Shown: positions 24,614-32,905 of the stretch, one piece after another
Numbering within the stretch: position 1 is the stretch's first letter
How the letters are laid out: every line of letters starts with the position of its first letter
Assembly: GCF_004843725.1 (NCBI RefSeq)
Contig: NZ_CP039451.1
Coordinates: 3,168,001 to 3,232,000 of the forward strand
Direction of reading: 5' to 3'
From: Psychroserpens sp. NJDZ02
GTDB lineage: Bacteria; Bacteroidota; Bacteroidia; Flavobacteriales; Flavobacteriaceae
DNA: 64,000 nucleotides
Program-made: the position numbers and the translations under genes
The notes under the pieces: generated by a model
What the model was told of the DNA's origin: nothing
The model's input: the letters and a program-made list of their open reading frames with translations, nothing else
Databases searched by the model: none

Positions 24614-26806
24614 ATGGAAATGCAGCAATTTTATTACGATAACAAAATCGTTAAAAAGTTTCTTTACGCTACCATCCTCTGGGGAGTTGTTGGTATGATT
24701 GTAGGGCTACTTTTAGCTTATATGTTTTTGTTCCCTAACATGACCGATGGAATCTCATGGCTAAGTTTTGGACGTTTAAGACCTTTACACACCAATGCGG
24801 TGATTTTTGCATTTGTGGGTAATGCTATTTTTGCAGGGGTATATTACTCTACGCAACGTCTATTAAAAGCTAGAATGTATAGCGATTTGTTGAGTAATAT
24901 TAACTTTTGGGGATGGCAATTAATAATTGTTGGTGCTGCTATAACATTACCTTTAGGTTATTCGACATCAAAAGAATATGCCGAATTAGAATGGCCTTTT
25001 GATATTGCTATTGCGTTAATTTGGGTGGCTTTTGGAGCGAATTTGATTGGAACAATGCTCAAGCGTCGTCAACGTCATTTATATGTTGCTATTTGGTTTT
25101 ACATTGCGACATTTGTAACGGTTGCGGTATTACATATTTTTAATAGTTTGGAAATACCGGTTAGTTTAACGGGGATGAAAAGTTATTCTGTTTATGCAGG
25201 AGTACAAGATGCTTTAGTACAATGGTGGTATGGACATAATGCAGTAGCGTTTTTCTTAACGACACCATTTTTAGGGTTGATGTATTACTTTGTACCTAAA
25301 GCGGCTAACAGACCAGTATATTCTTATAGACTATCTATTGTTCACTTTTGGTCTTTAATCTTTATTTATATTTGGGCTGGACCACACCATTTACTGTATA
25401 CAGCGTTACCAGAATGGGCTCAAAATTTAGGAGTTGCATTTTCAATTATGTTATTGATGCCGTCTTGGGGAGGGATGATAAACGGATTATTAACACTTCG
25501 TGGTGCTTGGGATAAAGTACGTGTTGATCCTGTACTTAAATTTATGGTTGTTGCTATTACGGGGTACGGAATGGCAACGTTTGAAGGACCAATGCTATCA
25601 CTTAAAAATGTGAATGCGATTGCGCATTATACAGATTGGATTATTGCTCACGTGCATGTTGGTGCTTTAGCGTGGAACGGGTTTTTAACTTTTGGTATGA
25701 TTTACTATTTAGTTCCAAAATTATTTAAAACAAAATTATATTCTTTACCACTAGCAAACCTTCATTTTTGGATTGGTACTTTAGGTATTATCATGTACGC
25801 CTTACCAATGTATGTTGCAGGGTTTACACAAGCTAGTATGTGGAAACAATTTAATCCAGATGGGAATTTAAAATACGGTAACTTCTTAGAAACAGTAACC
25901 GAAATTATGCCAATGTATTGGATGCGTGCCATAGGAGGGACTTTATACTTAACAGGAATGTTAATCTTAGTCTTTAACGTGATCCAAACGATAAGAAAAG
26001 GAAGTGTTGTTGAAGATGAATTAGCGGAAGCTGCAGCTTTACAACGTGTGTCTAAAAAACGTGTTTCTGGAGAAGGATGGCACACTTGGTTAGAACGTAA
26101 ACCAATTAGATTAACTATTGGTGCTACTATAGCTATCTTAATTGGAGGTGTTGTACAGATTGTACCAACAATAATGGTAAAATCTAATATACCAACGATT
26201 AGTAGTGTTAAACCATATTCTCCTTTAGAGTTACAAGGTCGAGATATTTATATAAGAGAAGGTTGTGTTGGATGTCACTCACAAATGATTAGACCTTTTA
26301 GAAGTGAAGTAGAACGTTACGGAGAATACAGTAAAGCAGGAGAGTTTGTTTATGACCATCCATTTTTATGGGGAAGTAAGCGTACAGGTCCAGATTTACA
26401 TCGTATTGGTGGTAAATATTCTGATAACTGGCACTTTAATCACATGTATGATCCACAAAGTACATCGTCAGGGTCGATAATGCCATCTTATAAATGGTTA
26501 ATCAATAACACATTATATAAGTCTGATATTGAAGATAAAATGAAAGTGATGGTGACTTTAGGTGTGCCATATACGGACGAAGATATTGCTAATGCGCAGA
26601 CGGATATGTTAGCACAAGGAACAAAAATAGAGAAGAACCTATATACAGATCCTGATTTTGCAGAAGCTTATGAAGCGAGTAAGAAAAAAGGTGGGGCTGA
26701 TTTTGTAGAAATGCGTAACAGAGAGATTGTTGCAGTTATTGCTTACCTACAACGTTTAGGAACAGATATAAAAGAAGGTAAAGCAGAAACAACAGAACAA
26801 AACTAA
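24614..26806 (+). CDS. ccoNO: Fused CcoN-CcoO subunit of cbb3 cytochrome c oxidase
   Basis: A 730-aa fusion. Residues 1-480 are the CcoN catalytic subunit with 12 membrane helices and the His ligands in PLHTNAVIFAF, WYGHNAVAFFLT, GPHHLLYTALP and HVHVGALAWNG, for hemes b and b3 and CuB. After a linker (about 480-500) and a further membrane anchor comes CcoO, with one c-type heme site CVGCH (about residue 551) and a distal Met in GSIMPSYKWL. This terminal oxidase has high O2 affinity and serves microaerobic respiration. The N-O fusion is usual in Bacteroidota. Confidence 0.97.
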   Translation: MEMQQFYYDNKIVKKFLYATILWGVVGMIVGLLLAYMFLFPNMTDGISWLSFGRLRPLHTNAVIFAFVGNAIFAGVYYSTQRLLKARMYSDLLSNINFWGWQLIIVGAAITLPLGYSTSKEYAELEWPFDIAIALIWVAFGANLIGTMLKRRQRHLYVAIWFYIATFVTVAVLHIFNSLEIPVSLTGMKSYSVYAGVQDALVQWWYGHNAVAFFLTTPFLGLMYYFVPKAANRPVYSYRLSIVHFWSLIFIYIWAGPHHLLYTALPEWAQNLGVAFSIMLLMPSWGGMINGLLTLRGAWDKVRVDPVLKFMVVAITGYGMATFEGPMLSLKNVNAIAHYTDWIIAHVHVGALAWNGFLTFGMIYYLVPKLFKTKLYSLPLANLHFWIGTLGIIMYALPMYVAGFTQASMWKQFNPDGNLKYGNFLETVTEIMPMYWMRAIGGTLYLTGMLILVFNVIQTIRKGSVVEDELAEAAALQRVSKKRVSGEGWHTWLERKPIRLTIGATIAILIGGVVQIVPTIMVKSNIPTISSVKPYSPLELQGRDIYIREGCVGCHSQMIRPFRSEVERYGEYSKAGEFVYDHPFLWGSKRTGPDLHRIGGKYSDNWHFNHMYDPQSTSSGSIMPSYKWLINNTLYKSDIEDKMKVMVTLGVPYTDEDIANAQTDMLAQGTKIEKNLYTDPDFAEAYEASKKKGGADFVEMRNREIVAVIAYLQRLGTDIKEGKAETTEQN

Positions 26807-26812
26807 AACGTC

Positions 26813-27016
26813 ATGTTAAAATTTGTAAAAAATCATTTAGACAGTATTGCAGGTGTAGAGATATACCCAATCCTTTCATTACTTATATTCTTTGGTTTTT
26901 TTGTAGCTCTTTTTTGGTGGGTAATTACTGCCAAAAAAGACTACATCACAGAAGTGAGTAATATCCCATTAGATTTGGATAATGAATTCGAAGGAGAAAG
27001 CGAAACAAAATCATGA
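26813..27016 (+). CDS. ccoQ: CcoQ-like small subunit of cbb3 oxidase
   Basis: A 67-aa protein with one membrane helix (about residues 17-40, LSLLIFFGFFVALFWWVI) followed by KKDYI and an acidic tail. The position directly between ccoNO (6 nt) and ccoP and the helix-then-charged-tail layout fit CcoQ, which stabilises the oxidase complex. Confidence 0.85.
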   Translation: MLKFVKNHLDSIAGVEIYPILSLLIFFGFFVALFWWVITAKKDYITEVSNIPLDLDNEFEGESETKS

Positions 27017-27032
27017 AGCAGAGGCCTTTGAT

Positions 27033-27055
27033 TTTTAATTGCACTATAATTAAAA
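27033..27055 (+). other. Intercistronic hairpin between ccoQ and ccoP
   Basis: TTTTAATT (27033-27040) pairs with AATTAAAA (27048-27055) around a 7-nt loop in the 84-nt gap. GCAGAGG occurs on both sides of it (27018-27024 and 27055-27061). The stem is AT-only and lacks a T-run, so it looks more like an RNA processing or stability element than a terminator. Confidence 0.4.
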
Positions 27056-27100
27056 GCAGAGGTTCTATTTGTCTTTTTAAAAACTATAATAACTAATCAA

Positions 27101-28105
27101 ATGAAAAATTTAATCCCGTCTTACGTCAGAGTCCCTGTTATATTTTTTACAATCTTCGGATTGGTAGAATATTTTGTAGACTCAGGAGATAAACCAGCCT
27201 TTATTGAGTACCCTATAATCATGTTATTTTTAGCATTGGTATTATTTGTACTTATTGCAATTGAAGGTATTGTGGGGTCCATTGAAAACGTGTTGTTTCA
27301 AAGTTTAGACGCTTCAGAAAAAGAACGATACATCGCAAATGCACCAAAAGCACCTCAGTTTACTAAGCTAAAAGCGTTATATAATAAGCTTAAAGGAGAT
27401 GAGAAGCCAATAGAAGAAGAGCACGAAATTATCTTAGACCACAATTATGATGGTATTAGAGAGCTTGACAATAATTTACCGCCATGGTGGCTATATTCTT
27501 GGTATGCATCTATGGTTTTTGCAGTAATTTATTTATTCAATTTTCATATTACGGGAACGTCAGGAACACAATTTGATGAGTTGGATAGCGAATATGCTCA
27601 AGCAAAAATCGATATTGAAGAATATAAGAAAACGGCTAAAAATTTAATAGATGCTAATTCTGTTGAGTTACTAACGGAAGCTGCAGATTTACAAAATGGT
27701 AAAAAAATATTTGGTGAGAACTGTATCGCATGCCACATGGCAGATGGAGGTGGAGGTATTGGACCAAACCTTACGGATAAACACTGGATTTTAGGAGGAG
27801 ATATTAAAAGTGTCTTTCATACGATATCAGAAGGTGGACGTTCTGGAAAAGGTATGATTTCTTGGAAAAAGGAAGGTTTAAAACCATTAGAAATGGCTCA
27901 AGTAGCAAGTTATGTTTTGTCTTTACAAGGGACAACACCTGCTAACCCAAAAGAAGCTGAAGGCGACTTATGGCAACCAGAAGGAGCAGAAGCACCCGAA
28001 GCAATTCAAGGTGATGAGGTTTTAGAAGGAGAAGAGACAGACGTATTAGAAACAGAGAACACTGAAGTATTAGAAATAGAGGATTCTGTTTCTATGAATA
28101 ATTAA
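27101..28105 (+). CDS. ccoP: CcoP, diheme-type subunit with only one heme motif
   Basis: A 334-aa protein with two N-terminal membrane helices (about residues 8-25 and 35-60), a cytoplasmic loop, NLPPWWLYSWYASMVFAVIYL (the conserved CcoP segment with a third helix, about residues 125-150), and a cytochrome c domain with CIACH near residue 206 and distal Met in GKGMISWK. Only one CxxCH is present, whereas proteobacterial CcoP has two. The last 50 residues are an acidic Glu/Asp/Val tail. It feeds electrons from the c-type cytochrome pool into CcoNO. Confidence 0.93.
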   Translation: MKNLIPSYVRVPVIFFTIFGLVEYFVDSGDKPAFIEYPIIMLFLALVLFVLIAIEGIVGSIENVLFQSLDASEKERYIANAPKAPQFTKLKALYNKLKGDEKPIEEEHEIILDHNYDGIRELDNNLPPWWLYSWYASMVFAVIYLFNFHITGTSGTQFDELDSEYAQAKIDIEEYKKTAKNLIDANSVELLTEAADLQNGKKIFGENCIACHMADGGGGIGPNLTDKHWILGGDIKSVFHTISEGGRSGKGMISWKKEGLKPLEMAQVASYVLSLQGTTPANPKEAEGDLWQPEGAEAPEAIQGDEVLEGEETDVLETENTEVLEIEDSVSMNN

Positions 28106-28115
28106 AACAAAATAA

Positions 28116-29540
28116 ATGGAAGCTCCAATTAATGAGGGTTTTAGAGACTCTATTGCAACTATTGGCGAAGATGGTAAACGGGCTTGGGTTTTTCCTAAAA
28201 AACCAAGCGGTAAGTTTTACGATTACAGGAAGCTTGTAAGTTATGTACTATTAGTCTTTTTATTTGGAGCTCCATTTGTTAAAATTAATGGGAACCAGTT
28301 TTTATTATTTAACGTTTTAGAACGCCGATTTAATGTGTTTGGCTTCCCATTTTGGCCTCAAGATTTTCACTTATTTGTCATTTCTATGATAATAGGAGTG
28401 GTCTTTATTACTATTTTTACGGTAGCCTTTGGACGTATATTTTGTGGATGGATTTGTCCGCAAACCATTTTTTTAGAAATGGTTTTTAGACGTTTCGAAT
28501 ATTGGATTGATGGTGATAGAGGGGCTCAAATGAAATTGAAACGCTCAAAATGGACACCTGAAAAAATCAGGAAAAGGGTCTTAAAACACACCATTTTTAT
28601 AATTATTTCGTTTTTAATTGCTAATGTTTTTTTAGCCTATTTAATAGGTAGTGATAAGCTGTTAAATTACGTGACAGAAGGTCCTTTTCAGCATTTAGGA
28701 ACTTTATTCCCATTATTAATTTTTACTGGATTATTCTATTTTGTGTTTTCTTGGTTTAGAGAACAGGTTTGTATTATCGCTTGTCCTTATGGTCGTTTAC
28801 AAGGCGTGCTTTTAGACAATCAGTCTATAATTGTGGCCTACGATCATAAAAGAGGTGAAGGAGAAAAAGGACGTAAAAAATTCCGTAAAAACGAAGACAG
28901 AGAAGCTCTTGGTCATGGTGATTGTATCGATTGTATGCAATGTGTTAATGTCTGTCCAACAGGAATAGATATTAGAAATGGGACACAATTAGAATGTATT
29001 AATTGCACGGCTTGTATTGACGAGTGTGATGATATCATGGACAAAGTAGGTTTACCAAAAGGGCTGATACGTTATACTAGTGAGGATAACATAGAAAAGA
29101 AGGCTCCGTTTAAATTAACCTTGCGTCTTAAAGCATATATCGTTGTTTTATTTGTGTTAACAGGTGTATTAATAGCCATGTTACAATTGCGTAATGATGT
29201 TGAAGCCACAGTCTTAAGATTACCAGGTCAGTTGTTCGAGCATAAAGCAGACAATATTATCAGTAATGTTTTTACTTATAAGCTGATCAATAAAACAACA
29301 GAAAAGATTGATAATGTCGATTTTAAGCTTAAAACATACAAAGGGATCATTAAATTAGTTTCTACAGATAAAAGTTTTAGTGTTCCAGCACAAGGATTAG
29401 CCGAAGGAACCTTGTTTATCGAACTTGATCAAGGTGTTTTAGAAGGCGATAAAACAAAGTTAACTATAGAAGTCTATAGTGCTGATAAATTAATTGAAAC
29501 AACAACCGTAAACTTCTTAGGACCTAGAAGCTATAATTAA
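28116..29540 (+). CDS. ccoG: CcoG/RdxA polyferredoxin, cbb3 assembly
   Basis: A 474-aa membrane protein of the RdxA/FixG family. It has five membrane helices, a CGWICPQTIF motif in the membrane part (about residue 110), ACPYGRLQG, and two [4Fe-4S] ferredoxin motifs, CIDCMQCVNVCPTGIDIRNG and CINCTACIDECDD (about residues 270-308). The C-terminal periplasmic domain is Ig-like. CcoG reduces Cu(II) for delivery to the oxidase. It starts 10 nt after ccoP. Confidence 0.96.
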   Translation: MEAPINEGFRDSIATIGEDGKRAWVFPKKPSGKFYDYRKLVSYVLLVFLFGAPFVKINGNQFLLFNVLERRFNVFGFPFWPQDFHLFVISMIIGVVFITIFTVAFGRIFCGWICPQTIFLEMVFRRFEYWIDGDRGAQMKLKRSKWTPEKIRKRVLKHTIFIIISFLIANVFLAYLIGSDKLLNYVTEGPFQHLGTLFPLLIFTGLFYFVFSWFREQVCIIACPYGRLQGVLLDNQSIIVAYDHKRGEGEKGRKKFRKNEDREALGHGDCIDCMQCVNVCPTGIDIRNGTQLECINCTACIDECDDIMDKVGLPKGLIRYTSEDNIEKKAPFKLTLRLKAYIVVLFVLTGVLIAMLQLRNDVEATVLRLPGQLFEHKADNIISNVFTYKLINKTTEKIDNVDFKLKTYKGIIKLVSTDKSFSVPAQGLAEGTLFIELDQGVLEGDKTKLTIEVYSADKLIETTTVNFLGPRSYN

Positions 29541-29550
29541 AAATAAGAGT

Positions 29551-29997
29551 ATGAAATTTAATTGGGGAACAGGAGTCGTTATAGCATTTATATTTTTTAT
29601 AAGCTTTATCTTATACTTTGTAATCGCGATGAATACAGATAAAAATCTAGATCACGATTTAGTTAATGAAAATTATTATAAGCAAGAATTAGAGTTTCAA
29701 AACGATATCAATAAAGAGAAAAATGCTAAAACGTTAGACTCTAAAATACTATGGAAAAAAACGTCAGAAGGTTTAGTCTTGACGTTTCCAGCAGAGTTGG
29801 ATGACCAAGTAATTAAAGGTAAAGTGTTCCTATATAGACCATCTAATAAACAACTAGACTTCGAAACCACAATTTTGTTGTCTAATCACAATTTGCTCAT
29901 ACCTGACAAACGTTTGTTAGATGGTCGTTGGAACATTAAAATCGATTGGAGCTACAAAGATAGTAAATACATGTTTAAAGAAGAGATACAGTACTAA
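29551..29997 (+). CDS. ccoH: FixH family protein (cbb3 assembly)
   Basis: A 148-aa protein with one N-terminal membrane helix (about residues 6-26) and a periplasmic domain with the FixH-type NYYKQELEFQNDINKEKNA region (about residues 43-60). FixH/CcoH interacts with the cbb3 complex and aids its stability. It is 10 nt after ccoG, and its stop overlaps the next start (TAATG). Confidence 0.9.
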   Translation: MKFNWGTGVVIAFIFFISFILYFVIAMNTDKNLDHDLVNENYYKQELEFQNDINKEKNAKTLDSKILWKKTSEGLVLTFPAELDDQVIKGKVFLYRPSNKQLDFETTILLSNHNLLIPDKRLLDGRWNIKIDWSYKDSKYMFKEEIQY

Positions 29998-30698
29998 TGT
30001 TACTTACGGCACTTATATTTGGTTTATTAGGAAGCTTTCACTGCGTCGGTATGTGTGGCCCAATAGCCTTTATGTTGCCAGTAGACAGAAGTAATTCTTT
30101 TAAAAAAATGACACAAATAGGCGCCTATCATTTTGGACGTTTATTAGCCTATAGTATCATTGGTCTTATCTTTGGATTGATAGGTAAAAGTTTATATATT
30201 TTTGGGTTACAACAAAAGTTATCTATAGTTATTGGTGTTTTAATGATCATTGTGATCCTTTTTCCTTATAAAAAAATAGGCCAAAATTTTATTGTAAAAC
30301 CCATTTATAAAGCGGTCGGTTTTGTGAAAAAACAAATGGGACAAGCTTTAAAAAAGAAAACTGCAGACACATTTTTAACTATTGGTTTTTTAAATGGATT
30401 CCTACCATGTGGTTTAGTATATATGGCTGTTTTTGGAGCTATCGCCACCGGTACAGCTTGGCAAGGTAGTTTGTATATGGCTTTTTTTGGGTTAGGTACT
30501 ATACCTTTAATGACTACCGCGATTTACTTAGGTAAGTTTTTAAATGCACAAGTTAAACAGCGTATTCAAAAAGCTATTCCGGTATTTATAGTCATCATTG
30601 GGGCATTATTTATTTTAAGAGGCTTAGGATTAGGTATACCATATGTGTCGCCTTCTCCTGTCATAGAAATGGTCAATAGCGCCATTGATTGTCACTAA
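29997..30698 (+). CDS. TauE/SafE-type membrane protein linked to cbb3 copper handling
   Basis: A 233-aa protein of six helices. The start has GSFHCVGMCGPIAF, the HCxxMCGP motif of the UreH-like/SafE subgroup found at the end of cco operons, and GFLNGFLPCGLVYMA lies near residue 135. Members of this subgroup probably bind or transport copper with the paired Cys; the sulfite exporter name is inherited from distant relatives. Start codon overlaps the fixH stop. Last gene of the cco operon. Confidence 0.88.
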   Translation: MLLTALIFGLLGSFHCVGMCGPIAFMLPVDRSNSFKKMTQIGAYHFGRLLAYSIIGLIFGLIGKSLYIFGLQQKLSIVIGVLMIIVILFPYKKIGQNFIVKPIYKAVGFVKKQMGQALKKKTADTFLTIGFLNGFLPCGLVYMAVFGAIATGTAWQGSLYMAFFGLGTIPLMTTAIYLGKFLNAQVKQRIQKAIPVFIVIIGALFILRGLGLGIPYVSPSPVIEMVNSAIDCH

Positions 30699-30824
30699 AC
30701 TCTATTAGTTTGCAGTAGTCGCTTTCGCGGAAATAAAGCCAAGCTAACTTAATCCTAAATTAAATTTAAAGCCATTAAATAATCGTAAATTAGTGGACGC
30801 TAAATAATATAAACTCATTTTTAA

Positions 30825-31649
30825 ATGAAGAATATACTTTTACTTACCGATTTTTCCCAAAGCTCTAAAAACGCAATACATTATGCGGCAAAACTGTTTG
30901 AAAATGAAACTATTAATTTTCATTTAGTGTATATACATAAAGCATCGGCTTTTACAACTGCAGATTTAATGACAACAGGTACTGCTAACTTATATGCATC
31001 CATCGTAAAATCACCTAAAGAAGATTTAGAAGACCTATCAAAACAATTACAGTCTGTTTATAAAAACCCAAAACACACTTATACAGAACATATCGATTAC
31101 GATGTGTTTACAGATGCAGTAAACCAGTTAATTGTACTTCATAACATAAACTTAGTGGTGATGGGCACAAATGGTGTTACAGGAGCAGATGAGGTTGTTT
31201 TTGGTAGCCATACCTTAAATGTCATTAGAAAAGTAGAAGCTCCAACTTTGATAATACCAAAAGATTTTGAATTTTCTAAACCAAAAGTGATATTACTTCC
31301 GTTAGACGAAAAAGACGAATTAAATAAAAAAAGAATAGATCAAATTTTTAGTTTAGTTGGAAAAACTAACAGGGATTACCATGTGTTAAGGATTACGGAC
31401 ACAGCGATAGACCAGACAGAAGATGTAACCAATTTAGAAAACGTCTTAAAAGACAATAGTTATAGTTATAATCAAGTATCAAATGTGCCTATGGACCAGG
31501 TTGTCGATACGTATTTACAAACTAATGCTATAGATTTAGAGGTCTTTATTATTCAGAAAATTAGTTTTTTAGAGCGTTTGTTTTCGGGGTCGCCAATTAC
31601 AAAGCTTAGTAAAATTGCATCTGTACCGTTATTTATTTTGCATGACTAG
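30825..31649 (+). CDS. Tandem UspA universal stress protein
   Basis: A 274-aa protein of two Usp domains. The first (residues 1-145) keeps the ATP-loop pattern MGTNGVTGADEVVFGSHT (G-2x-G-9x-GS). The second (about 150-274) has lost it. Tandem Usps of this kind cluster with cbb3 and hemN genes in flavobacteria and are thought to act in low-oxygen stress. The 126-nt gap upstream has no motif A or B site that I can find. It converges with the next gene across a long hairpin. Confidence 0.9.
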   Translation: MKNILLLTDFSQSSKNAIHYAAKLFENETINFHLVYIHKASAFTTADLMTTGTANLYASIVKSPKEDLEDLSKQLQSVYKNPKHTYTEHIDYDVFTDAVNQLIVLHNINLVVMGTNGVTGADEVVFGSHTLNVIRKVEAPTLIIPKDFEFSKPKVILLPLDEKDELNKKRIDQIFSLVGKTNRDYHVLRITDTAIDQTEDVTNLENVLKDNSYSYNQVSNVPMDQVVDTYLQTNAIDLEVFIIQKISFLERLFSGSPITKLSKIASVPLFILHD

Positions 31650-31664
31650 ATTTTAAAAATAATT

Positions 31665-31716
31665 AATAATACCACTAAAAGAGTAAGCGTCTAATTACTC
31701 TTTTAGTGGTATTATT
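31665..31716. terminator. Perfect 22-bp hairpin, bidirectional terminator
   Basis: Left arm 31665-31686 and right arm 31695-31716 pair without mismatch around an 8-nt loop, flanked by A-rich sequence on the left and T-rich on the right. It separates the convergent Usp gene and lipoprotein gene. The right arm is also the last seven codons and the stop of the lipoprotein. Confidence 0.9.
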
Positions 31717-32330
31717 TTATCTTCTTCTAAGACCAAAATTAAGAGTTTAGAATAGTCTTTTACAGTTTGATTAATGTTTTGTGGATCTACAATATCGATA
31801 TAACCTTTCCATATCAGCGTGCGCTCTTTTGTAGGACATAAACAGTAAACGGATGTTTCTGCATTGTAAACCTGATACTCTTTATAAGCATCTGGATTAA
31901 AATGTTGATCTTGATACATTAAATAGTCTTCGTTAAAACGATTGTGACTTTTATCAATATTAGAATAGTCTTTTTTAAACTGTATTTTATTTTTTATTCC
32001 AGCAACTTTAGTAAATACCACTGCATCATAACCATCTTCTAAAAGCTGATTCTCTAAAGCCTTTATTTCTGTGTCCGTTTTTTCTTTAGCAAGAAAATCA
32101 GCATCAAACTGATCAAGACTAATGGTTGCTTCTATATCTCTTAAAGCGAGTTGAGTTTGTAATTTTTTTTCGAATTTTTCTCTCGCTTCAGGATCATCTG
32201 TTAATCCAACAATAAAGACTTTTTTAAGCGTATAATTATCTGCTTCGGGACTTATCCAACGGTCTTTTAATTGTGTGGTACCACAACTATAAAGAGAGAA
32301 AACAAGTAATAATAATATAAGATGTTTCAT
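31695..32330 (-). CDS. Hypothetical lipoprotein (DUF4136-like length and start)
   Basis: A 211-aa lipoprotein with lipobox LYSC (Cys16) after a clear signal (MKHLILLLLVFSLYSC). The text after it, GTTQLKDRWISPEA, resembles small Bacteroidota lipoproteins whose mature part begins with a W-x-x-P pattern. It includes a helix-rich middle and YDAVVFTKVAGI. Function unknown. It follows the 146-aa gene after 3 nt and is probably under the same FNR-type promoter. The C-terminus is encoded by a terminator arm. Confidence 0.75.
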   Translation of the reverse strand: MKHLILLLLVFSLYSCGTTQLKDRWISPEADNYTLKKVFIVGLTDDPEAREKFEKKLQTQLALRDIEATISLDQFDADFLAKEKTDTEIKALENQLLEDGYDAVVFTKVAGIKNKIQFKKDYSNIDKSHNRFNEDYLMYQDQHFNPDAYKEYQVYNAETSVYCLCPTKERTLIWKGYIDIVDPQNINQTVKDYSKLLILVLEEDKIIPLKE

Positions 32331-32333
32331 AGT

Positions 32334-32774
32334 TTAATTTAATAAATGATCTTGTTTATCTCGTTTCATTAAAGTGGTTACCAAATTAAATATTTCAGAT
32401 TTGACAGCTTTATAATCGTAAAAAAAGGAACTCACCTTTTTTATAAACGCTATATGATCCGTTTTATATTGTTCTTCTTTCTCTAATTCATTTTTACCAT
32501 CAACCATTAGATTTAAATCCTTCTCATGTACAACTAAAGCTGTCATTAACTTTTGGTTTCCTCTTTTAGTTCTTAGCAAAGCGGTTGCGGCATCTTGAGC
32601 TCTAGTTAATACGTCGTCATCTATAATTTGTTGTGTATAATCTGTAATTAATTCTTCTAAAAACACTTGTTCATCTTTAATAAAATTTAAATCAGATAAC
32701 CAAGTTTTAGACATGTCATGCATACGTTCTGCACTATACCATTCTACCATATTTGTTTTACTTTGTGTTGCCAT
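32334..32774 (-). CDS. Hypothetical all-helical protein, motif B-controlled
   Basis: A 146-aa soluble protein, nearly all helix (WYSAERMHDMSKTWLSDLNF at the start, then Glu/Lys-rich helices). I recognise no family. No signal peptide or membrane segment. It is the first gene of a two-gene operon with the lipoprotein, and its promoter has the FNR-type palindrome at the standard distance, so it probably acts in low-oxygen adaptation like its neighbours. Confidence 0.75.
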   Translation of the reverse strand: MATQSKTNMVEWYSAERMHDMSKTWLSDLNFIKDEQVFLEELITDYTQQIIDDDVLTRAQDAATALLRTKRGNQKLMTALVVHEKDLNLMVDGKNELEKEEQYKTDHIAFIKKVSSFFYDYKAVKSEIFNLVTTLMKRDKQDHLLN

Positions 32775-32849
32775 AATATTTTAGATTTATTTTTAAATAG
32801 GAAGCAAAAAAAATGACTTCTTATCTTATGATTACTTTATTCTTTAAAT

Positions 32850-32893
32850 TAAAGGTACAATTAATAGGATTTAGCTAAAATGATAATTATCAT
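32850..32893 (-). promoter_or_regulatory. Motif B promoter of the 146-aa protein/lipoprotein operon
   Basis: On the minus strand ATGAT-AATT-ATCAT (32893-32880, a perfect palindrome) is followed after exactly 22 nt by TACCTTTA (32857-32850), one mismatch from TAnnTTTG. Same geometry as the cco promoter. Confidence 0.75.
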
Positions 32894-32905
32894 GTTGCTA
32901 ATAAA

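Noticed and set aside
29997..30698. Calling the TauE/SafE-like gene a sulfite exporter of the sulfide set
   Set aside because: The HCxxMCGP motif and its place as last gene of the cco operon point to copper handling; the TSUP gene at 47287 is the better sulfite exporter candidate.
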